The notes beneath the pieces are model-generated. The model saw only the letters and a list, made by a program, of their open reading frames with translations. It was not told where the DNA came from and did not search any database. The position numbers were made by a program, and so were the translations under genes. Positions 17,336-26,348 of a stretch of 64,000 bases of DNA are shown in pieces. The stretch's first letter is position 1. The number at the start of each line of letters is the position of its first letter. The DNA is from Nodularia sp. NIES-3585. GTDB lineage: Bacteria > Cyanobacteriota > Cyanobacteriia > Cyanobacteriales > Nostocaceae. Location of the stretch: assembly GCF_002218065.1 (NCBI RefSeq), contig NZ_BDUB01000001.1:259567-323566 (forward strand). Direction: 5' to 3'.

Positions 17336-18052
17336 TCAAATCGGCAAGCGATTAATATCTTTGTTATGGCCAATCACTACCATTGCTGTACCCCGTTCTA
17401 GACGCTTGGTGGGTTCGGGATTGATTTTAAATTTACCATCCTGACTCACGGCTAGTAAATTCAAGCCATAGCGATTACGCAGTTGCAGTTCGGAGATTGT
17501 GCGACCGTGGAATTCATCAGGGACAATCATCTCCACAATACTGTTTTCTGGGTCGAGGTCAAATCGGTCTAAAATAGATGGTTTGGTGAGCGATCGCGCT
17601 AGGGCGCAACCTGCTTCATATTCGGGAAAAACTACATGATCTGCACCCACTCTTTTCAATAGCTTACGGTGAACTTCACTAGAAGCTTTAGCCACTACAT
17701 GAGGTACACCGCCCTCTTTCACATTCAAAGTAGTGATAATACTTTCTTGAATGTAGTTACCAATGGCGATGATTACCGTATCAAATTCAAATATTCCTGC
17801 TTCTTTCAGTGCGGCTGGTTCAGTTGAGTCTAGCTGTAAAGCATGACCCACCATCTCTTCATGTAATGCATCTGCTACTAGCTTTTCATCAACATCTGTT
17901 GCCAGTACTTGATAACCCAATTTGTGTAACGTTGAACATACGGATCTACCAAAACGTCCTAACCCAATTACCGCAAATTGGTGGTTATCTCGACGCAAAC
18001 TGCGAAAAAAGCCTATCGATGACAGATTCACATTTGTTATCCTTATTTTCAC
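17336..18052 (-). CDS. ktrA: KtrA, cytosolic RCK gating subunit of the Ktr K+ system
   Basis: RCK/TrkA-N protein that binds nucleotides and gates the KtrB channel. The Rossmann motif VIGLGRFGRSV is at about 28-38, with ATDVDE as the ribose-binding acidic end. A TrkA-C domain (IVEMIVPDEFHGRTISELQL, NLLAVSQDGKFKINPEPTKR) occupies the last 75 residues. Length (238) is normal. The ktrB gene lies upstream on the same strand, 143 bp away, matching the ktr systems used for Na+-dependent K+ uptake and osmotic adaptation in cyanobacteria. Confidence 0.93.
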   Translation of the reverse strand: MKIRITNVNLSSIGFFRSLRRDNHQFAVIGLGRFGRSVCSTLHKLGYQVLATDVDEKLVADALHEEMVGHALQLDSTEPAALKEAGIFEFDTVIIAIGNYIQESIITTLNVKEGGVPHVVAKASSEVHRKLLKRVGADHVVFPEYEAGCALARSLTKPSILDRFDLDPENSIVEMIVPDEFHGRTISELQLRNRYGLNLLAVSQDGKFKINPEPTKRLERGTAMVVIGHNKDINRLPI

Positions 18053-18195
18053 TGCCTGGAACCAGGTTAAAAATGATTACACTAAAATTTGTGATCAATT
18101 TTAGTTTTTGCCTAATCATTCATATTTTATCAGTTGATGTTACTGGCCTCGATTGATTAATTAGCCATTAATTAACACCCCATATACTTAAGCCC

Positions 18196-19530
18196 CTATC
18201 CCACAAGTAAACTTTCTTCAGGATAGTGTACCCTAGTGGGGCGGGGGTCTCCTAGTACAGCAGCCATCAGCAGTAAAACCCCGACTCGTCCCACATACAT
18301 TGTGACAATTAAAATCAGCTTTGCTGGTATTGAGACGCTACTAGTGATACCTGTAGAAAGGCCTACAGTCGCAAAGGCTGAGACAACTTCAAACAGCAGT
18401 TGAATAAAATTCAATTCTGGATCTGTCAGGGAAATTAAAATTGTAGACAACAGTACCATAGCGACGGAACCCACTAAAACCGCAACAGCTTTTAAAATTA
18501 AAGATATGGCGATTTTGCGTTCATATAATAAAACCTCTTCCTTACCTTGAAGAATTGATTTGGTGCAGCTAGTGAGAACTCTCACGGTTGTAGTTTTTAT
18601 CCCTCCTCCTGTCCCACTTGGACTAGCACCAATAAACATAAATGCAATCGTAATAAATAACCCAGCCGTTGTCATTTGACTGACATCAATGCTATTAAAA
18701 CCAGCAGTTCTGGTAGTAACTGATTGAAACCAAGCTGATAGTAACTGGGTAGGTAAATTTAGTGACCCAAATGTGCCTCTATTTTTTGTCTCTATGAGAA
18801 AAAATGCGATTGTGCCGATGGATATGAGTATTAAAGTTGTGCTGGATGCTACTTTGAAATCCAAAGAAAAGACTAAGTTTGTGGTTTTCTTGAGCAGGCG
18901 ATCGCGCACCCAAAGATACACTTCTAAGATTACCTGATAACCAATGCCACCAAAGATGATCAACATTGTAATCGTGAAAACTACTAAACCAGATGACTGA
19001 TATCCGATTAAGCTATCTGAGAATAAACTAAAGCCGGCATTATTCCAAGCCGAAATACTATGAAAAATCGCCAGCCAAAGTCCTTGATTCCAGCCAAAAT
19101 CGGGAACAAATGCCGGGAGAAGTAACAAAATGCCTGTAATTTCAAAAATTATAGTTGTGGCAATAATTGACCGGATAATTTGAGCGCTACCTTGCATTCC
19201 CGGTCGGTCTAAAGTTTGTTGAATGGCTAATTTGTGCCGCAGGTTAAATTTTCGCCCAACTAGCATAATTAGAAAGGTGGTGGTTGTCATGTACCCCAAG
19301 CCGCCAATTTGAGCTAACAGCAGAATACACAACTGACCCCAAAAAGAAAAATCAGTGCCAGTATCAACTACAGCTAACCCCGTGACACAAACGGCGGAGG
19401 TGGCTGTAAATAGCGCCACAATCGGGTCATTCCAAGTCCCACTGCTAGTTGAGAAAGGCATCATCAGTAGGATAGTTCCCACGGTAATCACAGCTAAAAA
19501 TCCCAAGCAAACTGTGCGAGAAACGGTCAT
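18196..19530 (-). CDS. ktrB: KtrB, K+-transporting membrane subunit (TrkH/Ktr family)
   Basis: A 444-residue polytopic protein with the four pore-loop/M2 repeats of the Trk/Ktr/HKT superfamily; TSAVCVTGLAVVDTG (first P-loop), HSISAWNNAGFSLF (second), TTRTAGFNSIDVSQ (third) and EVVSAFATVGLSTG (fourth) each carry the filter Gly. The ASPSGTGGGIKTTT segment is the gating loop characteristic of KtrB. It forms the K+ pathway with KtrA. Confidence 0.95.
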   Translation of the reverse strand: MTVSRTVCLGFLAVITVGTILLMMPFSTSSGTWNDPIVALFTATSAVCVTGLAVVDTGTDFSFWGQLCILLLAQIGGLGYMTTTTFLIMLVGRKFNLRHKLAIQQTLDRPGMQGSAQIIRSIIATTIIFEITGILLLLPAFVPDFGWNQGLWLAIFHSISAWNNAGFSLFSDSLIGYQSSGLVVFTITMLIIFGGIGYQVILEVYLWVRDRLLKKTTNLVFSLDFKVASSTTLILISIGTIAFFLIETKNRGTFGSLNLPTQLLSAWFQSVTTRTAGFNSIDVSQMTTAGLFITIAFMFIGASPSGTGGGIKTTTVRVLTSCTKSILQGKEEVLLYERKIAISLILKAVAVLVGSVAMVLLSTILISLTDPELNFIQLLFEVVSAFATVGLSTGITSSVSIPAKLILIVTMYVGRVGVLLLMAAVLGDPRPTRVHYPEESLLVG

Positions 19531-19679
19531 AACAAAATAAATACTTACAAATTATTCTAGGGACGATACATCAGTTAACACCCCTAAAACGAAAAACACT
19601 CTTATTCAATTAAAAACACACATGGTAGCCTACCAGTATGTTTATTTAAATTCGGCATTGTTTTAACACTGCTTTCTTT

Positions 19680-20522
19680 ATGAGTGCAACACTATACCAG
19701 CAAATACAACAATTGTATGATGCTTCTTCTGGTCTGTGGGAACAGATTTGGGGGGAACATATGCACCACGGCTATTACGGCGCAGATGGTAGCCAAAAAA
19801 AAGAGCGCCGATTGGCTCAAATTGATTTAATCGAAGAACTACTCCAATGGGCGGAGGTGGAAACAGCAGAAAACATTCTGGATGTGGGTTGTGGGATTGG
19901 CGGTAGTTCTCTTTATTTAGCAGGGAAGTTTAAGGCTGAAGCCACGGGGATTACTTTGAGTCCAGTACAAGCGGCTAGAGCTAACGAACGCGCCCAATAT
20001 GCTGGTTTGAGTGCTAGATGTCAGTTTCAAGTCGCGGATGCTCAAGCAATGCCTTTTGCTGACGATTCTTTTGATTTGGTCTGGTCACTGGAAAGTGGTG
20101 AACATATGCCAGATAAAACTAAGTTTTTGCAGGAGTGCTATCGAGTTCTAAAGCCTGGTGGGAAGCTGATTGTGGTGACTTGGTGTCATCGTCCGACTGA
20201 TATTTCACCATTGACGGCGGATGAACAAAAGCATTTACAAGAGATTTATCGCGTATATTGTCTACCCTACGTGATTTCGTTACCAGAATATGAGGCGATC
20301 GCTCGTCAACTTCCTTTAAATAATCTTCGCACTGCTGATTGGTCAACGGCTGTGGCTCCATTTTGGGATTTTGTGATTGATTCGGCTTTCACTCCGCAGG
20401 CGCTTTTCGGGTTACTTACTTCTGGTTGGGAAACCATTCAAGGCGCATTGTCTCTGGGATTAATGAGTGACGGTTATAAACGTGGGTTGATTCGCTTTGC
20501 TTTGTTGTCGGGGACTAAGTAA
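19680..20522 (+). CDS. Gamma-tocopherol methyltransferase-like SAM enzyme
   Basis: Class I SAM methyltransferase with motif I ILDVGCGIGGSSLYLA (66-81), post-motif GITLSPVQA, and RVLKPGGKLIVVTWCHR; overall it resembles cyanobacterial tocopherol O/C-methyltransferase (Synechocystis slr0089 type), which makes alpha-tocopherol from gamma-tocopherol. The C-terminal part (WDFVIDSAFTPQALFGLL) is also of that type. Support comes from the next gene, a homogentisate phytyltransferase, 177 bp downstream on the same strand. Related sarcosine- or sterol-type methyltransferases are a weaker alternative. Confidence 0.8.
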   Translation: MSATLYQQIQQLYDASSGLWEQIWGEHMHHGYYGADGSQKKERRLAQIDLIEELLQWAEVETAENILDVGCGIGGSSLYLAGKFKAEATGITLSPVQAARANERAQYAGLSARCQFQVADAQAMPFADDSFDLVWSLESGEHMPDKTKFLQECYRVLKPGGKLIVVTWCHRPTDISPLTADEQKHLQEIYRVYCLPYVISLPEYEAIARQLPLNNLRTADWSTAVAPFWDFVIDSAFTPQALFGLLTSGWETIQGALSLGLMSDGYKRGLIRFALLSGTK

Positions 20523-20560
20523 GGGTTGGGGATTTTCAAGGAATAAAATATTTTAATCGA

Positions 20561-20648
20561 ACCACAGAGACGCAGAGAACACAGAGAAATGAGGAATAGA
20601 GAGGTTTTTTGCGTTAGGTTCTTGGATGTTTTGTTTTTTTGGAAGTCC
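20561..20648. repeat. CACAGAG-rich dispersed repeat, copy A
   Basis: An 88-bp intergenic segment starting ACCACAGAGACGCAGAGAAC and containing TTTTTTGCGTTAGGT, ending TTGGAAGTCCC. A clear second copy of the same length lies at 44591-44678. Shorter or degraded relatives are seen at 1527-1560, 35118-35160 and 62485-62530. Confidence 0.8.
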
Positions 20649-20684
20649 CCACTCCCCACTCCCCATTCCCCACTCCCCATTCTT
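20647..20684. repeat. Tandem heptamer tract (CCCCACT/CCCCATT)n
   Basis: Five copies of a 7-bp unit just upstream of the phytyltransferase start. An upstream reading frame extends through it, but the translated repeat (PLPTPHSPLPI) is not family-like, so translation is placed to start after it. Confidence 0.85.
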
Positions 20685-20699
20685 TCATCTACAATTTTT

Positions 20700-21638
20700 A
20701 TGAATCAAATTTCTGGTCAGTCTTCTAATTTTCAAAGTAATTGGCTTTATGCTTTTTGGAAGTTTTCCCGCCCGCACACAATTATTGGTACGAGTTTGAG
20801 TGTGTGGAGTTTGTATTTAATTGCTGTTGCTATCTCCTCTACTGGTTTTTCTAATGAGCAACTCATTTCTGTTCTGGGTGCTTTAGCTGCCTGTTTATGT
20901 GGCAATGTTTATATTGTGGGTTTAAATCAACTCGAAGATGTTGACATTGACAAGATTAATAAACCTCATTTACCTCTAGCATCAGGGGAATTTTCTCAGA
21001 AGCAAGGGCAGTTAATTGTCATCACTATGGGCATTTTGGCTCTGGTTGTGGCTTGGCTAACTGGACCTTTTTTGTTGGGCTTGGTGGCTTTAAGTTTGGC
21101 TATTGGTACGGCTTATTCTTTACCACCGATTCGCTTGAAACAGTTTCCTTTTTGGGCGGCATTGTGTATCTTTTCCGTGCGGGGAACTATTGTAAATTTG
21201 GGGCTATTTTTACACTTTAATTGGGCATTAGAACAAACCCCAGCCATTCCCCCTGCGGTTTGGGTGCTGACAATATTTGTTTTGGTGTTTACCTTTGCGA
21301 TCGCCATTTTTAAAGATATTCCCGATCTGGAAGGCGATCGCCTTTACAATATCAATACTTTCACTATCCAACTCGGACCACAAGCAGTATTTAATTTGGC
21401 GCTTTGGGTGCTAACTGTTTGCTATTTGGGAATCATGCTAGTTGGTGTGCTGAATTTTCCGGCAATTAACCCAGCATTTTTAGTGCTTACTCATCTAGTC
21501 GTCCTGGCTGGAATGTGGATGCGAAGTTTAGGCGTAGACTTGGAAGATAAAAGTGCGATCGCTGATTTCTACCAATTTATTTGGAAACTTTTTTACCTCG
21601 AATATATCATGTTCCCCATCGCCTGTCTTTTAGCCTAA
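20700..21638 (+). CDS. hpt: Homogentisate phytyltransferase (tocopherol synthesis)
   Basis: UbiA-superfamily membrane prenyltransferase that joins homogentisate with phytyl diphosphate, the committed step of tocopherol synthesis. The two Asp-rich diphosphate/Mg2+ sites are clear: NQLEDVDIDKINKP (N76, D80, D84) and KDIPDLEGDRLYN (D206, D209, D213). About eight hydrophobic segments and 312 residues are typical. The start at 20700 is chosen because the longer frame begins inside repeats. The gene is followed after 4 bp by a TPR gene, so these two are probably co-transcribed. Confidence 0.93.
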   Translation: MNQISGQSSNFQSNWLYAFWKFSRPHTIIGTSLSVWSLYLIAVAISSTGFSNEQLISVLGALAACLCGNVYIVGLNQLEDVDIDKINKPHLPLASGEFSQKQGQLIVITMGILALVVAWLTGPFLLGLVALSLAIGTAYSLPPIRLKQFPFWAALCIFSVRGTIVNLGLFLHFNWALEQTPAIPPAVWVLTIFVLVFTFAIAIFKDIPDLEGDRLYNINTFTIQLGPQAVFNLALWVLTVCYLGIMLVGVLNFPAINPAFLVLTHLVVLAGMWMRSLGVDLEDKSAIADFYQFIWKLFYLEYIMFPIACLLA

Positions 21639-21642
21639 ATCT

Positions 21643-22119
21643 ATGTTAGAAACTTTTAAAACCACAGACATTTTTGCCATAATTCCAGTGGCGATCGCTT
21701 TGACCATTCTCGGTTATTTTTCTTGGAAAACTTTGGTAACTTTAAACTCTTTCCAAAAAGGAGTAAAACTTTATGAAGAAAAAGATTACGCTGCTGCTGA
21801 AGTAGCTTTTCGCAAAGTGATTGCTAACAACTCGACTAATGACGTAGTTCGCTTGTTATTGGGAGATATTTTAAAAGAGAAAGGCAATGTCAAAGAAGCA
21901 ACAGAACTATATCAAGAAGTGATTCGCAGCAGTCCGAAAAATCCTGATGCTTACCTGCGTTTAGCAAATATTTTCATGGACGAAAATCAGCCAGAAAAAG
22001 CCAAAGATAATCTAGAACAAGCCAAAGCCTTATTACAAAAACAGCGACAACCTGAAAGAGCGCAACAAATCAGTCATCTTTTAGACAAAATTATCGCTAA
22101 AACTAGCAATCAAGCCTAG
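21643..22119 (+). CDS. Membrane-anchored TPR protein
   Basis: A 158-residue protein with one transmembrane segment (about 10-28) followed by about three tetratricopeptide units (KGVKLYEEKDYAAAEVAFRK, LLLGDILKEKGNVKEATELY, AYLRLANIFMDENQPEKAKD). TPRs mediate protein contacts; the partner is unknown. It starts 4 bp after hpt, implying one transcript, but a role in tocopherol synthesis is only a guess from position. Confidence 0.8.
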   Translation: MLETFKTTDIFAIIPVAIALTILGYFSWKTLVTLNSFQKGVKLYEEKDYAAAEVAFRKVIANNSTNDVVRLLLGDILKEKGNVKEATELYQEVIRSSPKNPDAYLRLANIFMDENQPEKAKDNLEQAKALLQKQRQPERAQQISHLLDKIIAKTSNQA

Positions 22120-22153
22120 ATTTATCTAGCACCGAAAAACTCCCCCTCCGGCT

Positions 22154-22176
22154 CCCTCTCCTTACTAAGGAGAGGG
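22154..22176. repeat. Hairpin repeat CCCTCTCCTT-ACT-AAGGAGAGGG
   Basis: A perfect 10-bp stem with a 3-base loop 35 bp after the TPR gene, followed by TTGGGGTGAGGTTT. It is a widespread type of cyanobacterial intergenic hairpin; it may help end transcription or stabilise 3' ends, though it lacks a clean T run. Confidence 0.7.
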
Positions 22177-22276
22177 TTGGGGTGAGGTTTAATCTATTAC
22201 AAAAATATGTAATAATAAGCCGATTGCACTCCGAGCAGTGCCAAAGAAAATCGCATACACTAGTTAGCTATCAATT

Positions 22277-23308
22277 GTGCAAGATACCGAATCCATCAAC
22301 GACCTAGCTGCGGCTTTGCAACAACCAGCCGACCTCAGCTTTGAACTTCCAGATCCAGAAGACGAAGAGATTTTAGAGTCAGATTTTCAAGAACAACTGG
22401 ATGTAGCATGGCAGGTATGCGATCGCTTTGACCTGCAAACCGAAATCTGGCGGGGACGAATCTTAAGGGCTATCCGTGACCGAGAAAAAAGAGGTGGTGA
22501 CGGAAGAGGTACGGGATTTCTCAGATGGCTGAAAGAACACGAAATTAGTAAAAGTCAAGCTTACGCCTGGATTCAACTAGCCAATAGTGCTGATACTCTC
22601 CTCGAAGAAGGAAAACTTGACCCAACCTCAGTAAATAACTTTAGTAAACGGGCATTTATTGAAACCTCCAAAGCCGTCCCAGAAGTCCAACAGATGGTGA
22701 GTGAAGCGGCGCAAAAAGGCGACCAGATTACCAGAAGAGAAGTGCGCCAACTCACCGACGAATGGACAGCCATGTCTTCGGAGTTACTACCAGAATCCGT
22801 CAAGGTAAAAGCAGCCGAAAACTCCCTTCCCTCGCGCTACATTGCCCCTCTGGTGAAGGAAATGGAAAAACTGCCAGAATCACACCAGAAGATGATTCAC
22901 ACCGAAATTTCGGCTAATCCTGACGTTGATACTCTTAAACAGGCAACTTCAGAGGCGCGTCATTTAGCTAAATATCTCAAATCTGCCGCCCAAGTCCAAG
23001 CACTGACACAAGCGGATATTGACATTGAAACAGCGTTAGAAGAAGCCCAAAGGATTGGCTGTCTGAGTATCGCCGCCGATTTAGTCAATCAAGCATCACA
23101 GATAGAACAAACCATTGCGAAGTTGTACATGACTTGGAAACGCATCGGTAATTTAGCAGATCGGCTATATGTCGATACTGGTGCAAGCACACCCAACCTG
23201 CGATCGCTCCTAACTTGCATCGAACCCCTCGGTGGTGAAATCATGGAATTACAACTGAGTGGCGGTACTGAACACACCATCCGTTTGCAAATTCAGGAAA
23301 CGAATTAG
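22277..23308 (+). CDS. Conserved protein of unknown function with HTH-like segment
   Basis: A 343-residue soluble, mostly helical, acidic protein not assigned to a family. Residues about 75-105 (GTGFLRWLKEHEISKSQAYAWIQLA) look like a helix-turn-helix as in phage-type DUF3102 proteins, and RRAFIETSKAVPEVQQMVSE and ITRREVRQLTDEW are further conserved-looking helices, loosely reminiscent of ParB-type DNA-binding proteins. The start is GTG at 22277. Isolated gene. A DNA-binding role is an inference from one weak motif. Confidence 0.7.
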   Translation: MQDTESINDLAAALQQPADLSFELPDPEDEEILESDFQEQLDVAWQVCDRFDLQTEIWRGRILRAIRDREKRGGDGRGTGFLRWLKEHEISKSQAYAWIQLANSADTLLEEGKLDPTSVNNFSKRAFIETSKAVPEVQQMVSEAAQKGDQITRREVRQLTDEWTAMSSELLPESVKVKAAENSLPSRYIAPLVKEMEKLPESHQKMIHTEISANPDVDTLKQATSEARHLAKYLKSAAQVQALTQADIDIETALEEAQRIGCLSIAADLVNQASQIEQTIAKLYMTWKRIGNLADRLYVDTGASTPNLRSLLTCIEPLGGEIMELQLSGGTEHTIRLQIQETN

Positions 23309-23336
23309 TCATTGGTCATTAGATATTTCCGACAAA

Positions 23337-23364
23337 GTAGAGACGTTCAATGGAACGTCTCTAC
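23337..23364. repeat. Palindromic repeat GTAGAGACGTTC...GAACGTCTCTAC
   Basis: A 12-bp stem with loop AATG, 28 bp after the preceding stop codon. It shares its outer arms (GTAGAGACG...CGTCTCTAC) with the repeat at 26054-26081 but has a different core, so both belong to one family. Confidence 0.8.
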
Positions 23365-23573
23365 AAGGGATAAGCTGTTGTGCAGCTAAAGTGAATAATA
23401 TCAAAATATTATGTTGGTTTAAATTTTATCAAATTATCAATAATTGAAGCGCATATTGATGATGTAGAAATATTTTTCTGGTTAATTATAGTTGATTAAT
23501 GTTGGGTTATGCCTCCGGCACACTACGTGAACGTTCCTCAACCCAACCTACGAGGAATTGCGATCGCACTGAG

Positions 23574-24095
23574 TCAGTTAATATAAGTGGGACCTTCGAT
23601 AACAGTTCCATCGGGCATAGTAGTATTCCAGAACAAAATACCCGTCATGTACTGATTAATAGTGAAATAGTCGGCACCAGTAAAGTCAGCATAAGCCAAA
23701 ATAGCGTTGTCGAAAACAGCACCTCTCAAATTAGCATTCCACAAAATAGCTCTTCTCAAGTTAGCTCCCTCCAAAATGCAATTACTCAAATTAGCGTTAG
23801 TCAAGTTAGTTCCCCGCAAACAAGCACCAGTCAAATCAGCTTCACTCAAGTCAGTTCCATCCATCCAGACACCAGCAAAGTCAGCAGCGAGCAGACAGGC
23901 TCCGCTCAAATTAATACTCGACCACGGAGCATGGTGCAAGTGAGACCCCATCAGATTAATTCCTCTGAGGTCAGCTCCCTCCAAAACACACTCCATGTCC
24001 TCAATACGAATCAAGGGAAAATTCCTTTCCCCAGCAGCATAGCGTCTGAGCAATTCTTCTCCACTAATCTCTTCCCCGGAACCAACCATCTCCAT
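23574..24095 (-). CDS. Pentapeptide repeat protein
   Basis: About 173 residues if translation starts at MEMVGSGEEISGEELLRRYA (24095); an upstream extension to 24152 is unlike the family. The short N-terminal helix with EELLRRYAAGERNF is the usual preface, followed by about 20 A(D/N)LXX-type pentapeptides (LEGADLRGINLMGSHL, DLSEADLTGACLRGTNLTNANL). These fold as a right-handed beta-helix; functions vary and are unknown here. The opposite strand shows a long spurious frame rich in Ser/Gln caused by the repeats. Confidence 0.88.
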   Translation of the reverse strand: MEMVGSGEEISGEELLRRYAAGERNFPLIRIEDMECVLEGADLRGINLMGSHLHHAPWSSINLSGACLLAADFAGVWMDGTDLSEADLTGACLRGTNLTNANLSNCILEGANLRRAILWNANLRGAVFDNAILAYADFTGADYFTINQYMTGILFWNTTMPDGTVIEGPTYIN

Positions 24096-24341
24096 AACTT
24101 TATTCCTCAATCTCTTTCTGTAATTAACTTTAGCGCACCCACTATCTGGCAAAATCTCTTCGACCCCACCTTCAACCTAACCCTCCAAATCACCAACCTC
24201 CCCACCGGACAACTAGCAGAAGCCCAAATTACCACTGGCGAAGCCAATCGCTTGCTATGCAAAAGTTCGAGAATTGGGAAATTGCAAATGTTTTCAAAGA
24301 GTGACAGAAGAGGGTGATTCCTCCCTCCTCTGTGGCTCAAC

Positions 24342-25169
24342 TCAATTCTTAATCCCTGTGGCGGCTATACCCTGTATAAACTGACGTTGACCGATAAGGA
24401 ATAGCACCATCACTGGAACCGTCGCTATGGTGACAGCAGCCATCATTAAAGGCCAATTATTCGTGAATTGTTCTTGAAATTCGGCTAAAGCCAATTGCAC
24501 TGTTCTTAATTCCGGTCTGGTGGTAAATACCAAAGGCTTAAACAAATCGTTCCATTCTGCAATAAAGGTAAACAGAAATAGCGTCACCAGGGCGGGACGG
24601 GCTAGAGGTAACATGACTCGCCACAAAATTTGTAGTCGGTTCGCTCCGTCTATGGTTGCGGCTTCTTCCAATTCTACGGGAATTGTCTGGAAATATTGAC
24701 GTAATAAGAAAATCCCAAAGCCATTAACAGCCGTCGGTAAAATCAGCGCCCCATAGGTGTTTATCAGGTGTCCCCACTTTAAAACTAGGAAGATGGGAAT
24801 CACCAATAATTGAAAGGGAATGACCAAAGTAGCCAATACAACCAGTAACAGCGCTTGCTTACCGCGAAACTTCAATCTGGCCAGGGCGTAACCCGCCAAT
24901 GCAGAAGTGACCATTTGAAAAGCCGTCACAGCGATCGCGACTAAGGTAGAATTAGCAAACGCTAGTAAAAATTTACCTCGCTGCCATGCATCGCGGTAAT
25001 TAGCTAAAGTCCAGTTAGTTTTAGGTGAAACTTCTAAAGTAGCTCCTGAAGATGCAAAAGAGGTGAGAAAGACCACTAGCAACGGCAATAGGACAATAAA
25101 TGCCCCCAATAGCAGCACTCCTAATCTGAGAAAATTGGCAGAATTTAGATTCCAGTTTGTTTTAGACAT
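24342..25169 (-). CDS. ABC transporter permease, carbohydrate uptake (MalG/GgtD type)
   Basis: A 275-residue inner-membrane permease with six hydrophobic segments and the EAA loop that contacts the ATPase (EEAATIDGANRLQILWRVML, about 174-193). The C-terminal TRPELRTVQLALAEFQEQFTNNW region is typical of MalG-like subunits for sugars or glucosylglycerol. No matching second permease, binding protein or ATPase is in the surrounding 10 kb, so its partners must be elsewhere. The substrate is not predictable. Confidence 0.9.
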   Translation of the reverse strand: MSKTNWNLNSANFLRLGVLLLGAFIVLLPLLVVFLTSFASSGATLEVSPKTNWTLANYRDAWQRGKFLLAFANSTLVAIAVTAFQMVTSALAGYALARLKFRGKQALLLVVLATLVIPFQLLVIPIFLVLKWGHLINTYGALILPTAVNGFGIFLLRQYFQTIPVELEEAATIDGANRLQILWRVMLPLARPALVTLFLFTFIAEWNDLFKPLVFTTRPELRTVQLALAEFQEQFTNNWPLMMAAVTIATVPVMVLFLIGQRQFIQGIAATGIKN

Positions 25170-25345
25170 GAGTTGAGCGTTAAAGCATTTGTCTTCTATT
25201 ACTAGAGCATTGCCCTCAGCAAAAGCTAATCTATAACATAGTGACTTGTTAAGTTAAATTAAACCATAGTGATCATTACCCTAAATAAACAGGGAAAATC
25301 GAATTTTTGTATCAAATGATTCAAGTTTACAGGAGTAAACACACC

Positions 25346-26041
25346 ATGCAACAACTTGCACCCGAATTAAAAATTGATTTTCAGAGCGAAAAATACAAAG
25401 ATGCTTACAGTCGCATTAATGCGATCGTCATCGAAGGAGAACAAGAAGCTCATGACAATTACATCAGATTGGGAGAAATGCTTCCTGAGCTTAAAGATGA
25501 ACTGATTCGTTTATCTAAAATGGAAAGTCGCCACAAAAAGGGTTTTGAAGCTTGTGGGCGCAATCTGTCTGTCACTCCAGATATGCCCTTTGCTCAGAAG
25601 TTTTTCTCTGGACTACACGAAAATTTCCAAAAAGCCGCGGCTGAAGGCCAAGTGGTGACTTGCTTGCTGATTCAGTCTTTGATTATTGAATGCTTTGCGA
25701 TCGCAGCATACAACATCTACATCCCCGTCGCTGATGATTTTGCCCGTAAAATTACAGAGGGAGTCGTAAAAGATGAGTACAGTCACCTCAACTTTGGTGA
25801 AGTGTGGTTGAAAGAAAACTTTGCCGAATCCAAAGCGGAATTAGAAGCAGCCAATCGCCAAAACCTACCCATTGTTTGGAGAATGCTCAATGAAGTCGAA
25901 GATGATGCCCACATCTTAGCAATGGAAAAAGAAGCTTTGGTAGAAGACTTCATGATTCAATATGGTGAAACTTTGAATAACATCGGCTTCACTACCAGAG
26001 ACATTATGCGGATGTCAGCCTATGGACTCACAGCAGCTTAA
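25346..26041 (+). CDS. ado: Aldehyde-deformylating oxygenase (alkane synthesis)
   Basis: Ferritin-like di-iron enzyme that converts fatty aldehydes to alkanes plus formate. All six expected ligands are at the canonical positions with this start: E32, E60, H63, E115, E144 and H147 ([33 protein letters not shown]). The ATG at 25346 has AGGAG at 25331-25335; an upstream in-frame TTG at 25307 is rejected. Length 231 is standard. The acyl-ACP reductase gene follows on the same strand after 307 bp, the usual cyanobacterial pair. Confidence 0.97.
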   Translation: MQQLAPELKIDFQSEKYKDAYSRINAIVIEGEQEAHDNYIRLGEMLPELKDELIRLSKMESRHKKGFEACGRNLSVTPDMPFAQKFFSGLHENFQKAAAEGQVVTCLLIQSLIIECFAIAAYNIYIPVADDFARKITEGVVKDEYSHLNFGEVWLKENFAESKAELEAANRQNLPIVWRMLNEVEDDAHILAMEKEALVEDFMIQYGETLNNIGFTTRDIMRMSAYGLTAA

Positions 26042-26053
26042 TTTAATTGCTGA

Positions 26054-26081
26054 GTAGAGACGCGATTAATCGCGTCTCTAC
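26054..26081. repeat. Perfect loopless palindrome after ado
   Basis: GTAGAGACGCGATT directly followed by its reverse complement AATCGCGTCTCTAC, 13 bp after the ado stop. It is in the same family as 23337-23364. No T run follows on the plus strand, so it is not a standard terminator. Confidence 0.85.
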
Positions 26082-26238
26082 AAAAAAGTGCTGAGTCATG
26101 AAAACCTTCAATTGAGCATTGCCTAACTTGACCCTGAAGCATCTTACGCTTTGTTTCCTTTTTTTCAGGGTTGTATCAATTTGAAATGATAATCCGACAG
26201 ATACCATCTGGGAAACTAGGATAGAGTCGGATTTTCTT

Positions 26239-26284
26239 AATTACGAATTACGAATTACGAATTACGAATTACGAATTACGAATT
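26239..26284. repeat. Tandem heptamer tract (ATTACGA)n
   Basis: About six and a half copies of a 7-bp unit, ending 65 bp upstream of the aar start, in the region expected to hold its promoter. Same 7-bp period as the other STRR tracts but a different unit. Confidence 0.9.
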
Positions 26285-26348
26285 GGTATTTAATTCTTGC
26301 CCACTTATTCAACGCTTTCGACAAAGCACACGCCTAATACATCAATAC

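Noticed and set aside
23499-24317. A 272-residue plus-strand frame rich in Ser, Gln and Ile
   Set aside because: It is the antisense shadow of the pentapeptide repeat gene; the Q/S periodicity mirrors the A(N/D)L repeats.
26054-26081. Terminator for ado
   Set aside because: The palindrome lacks a following T run on the plus strand and belongs to a dispersed repeat family, so it is listed as a repeat.
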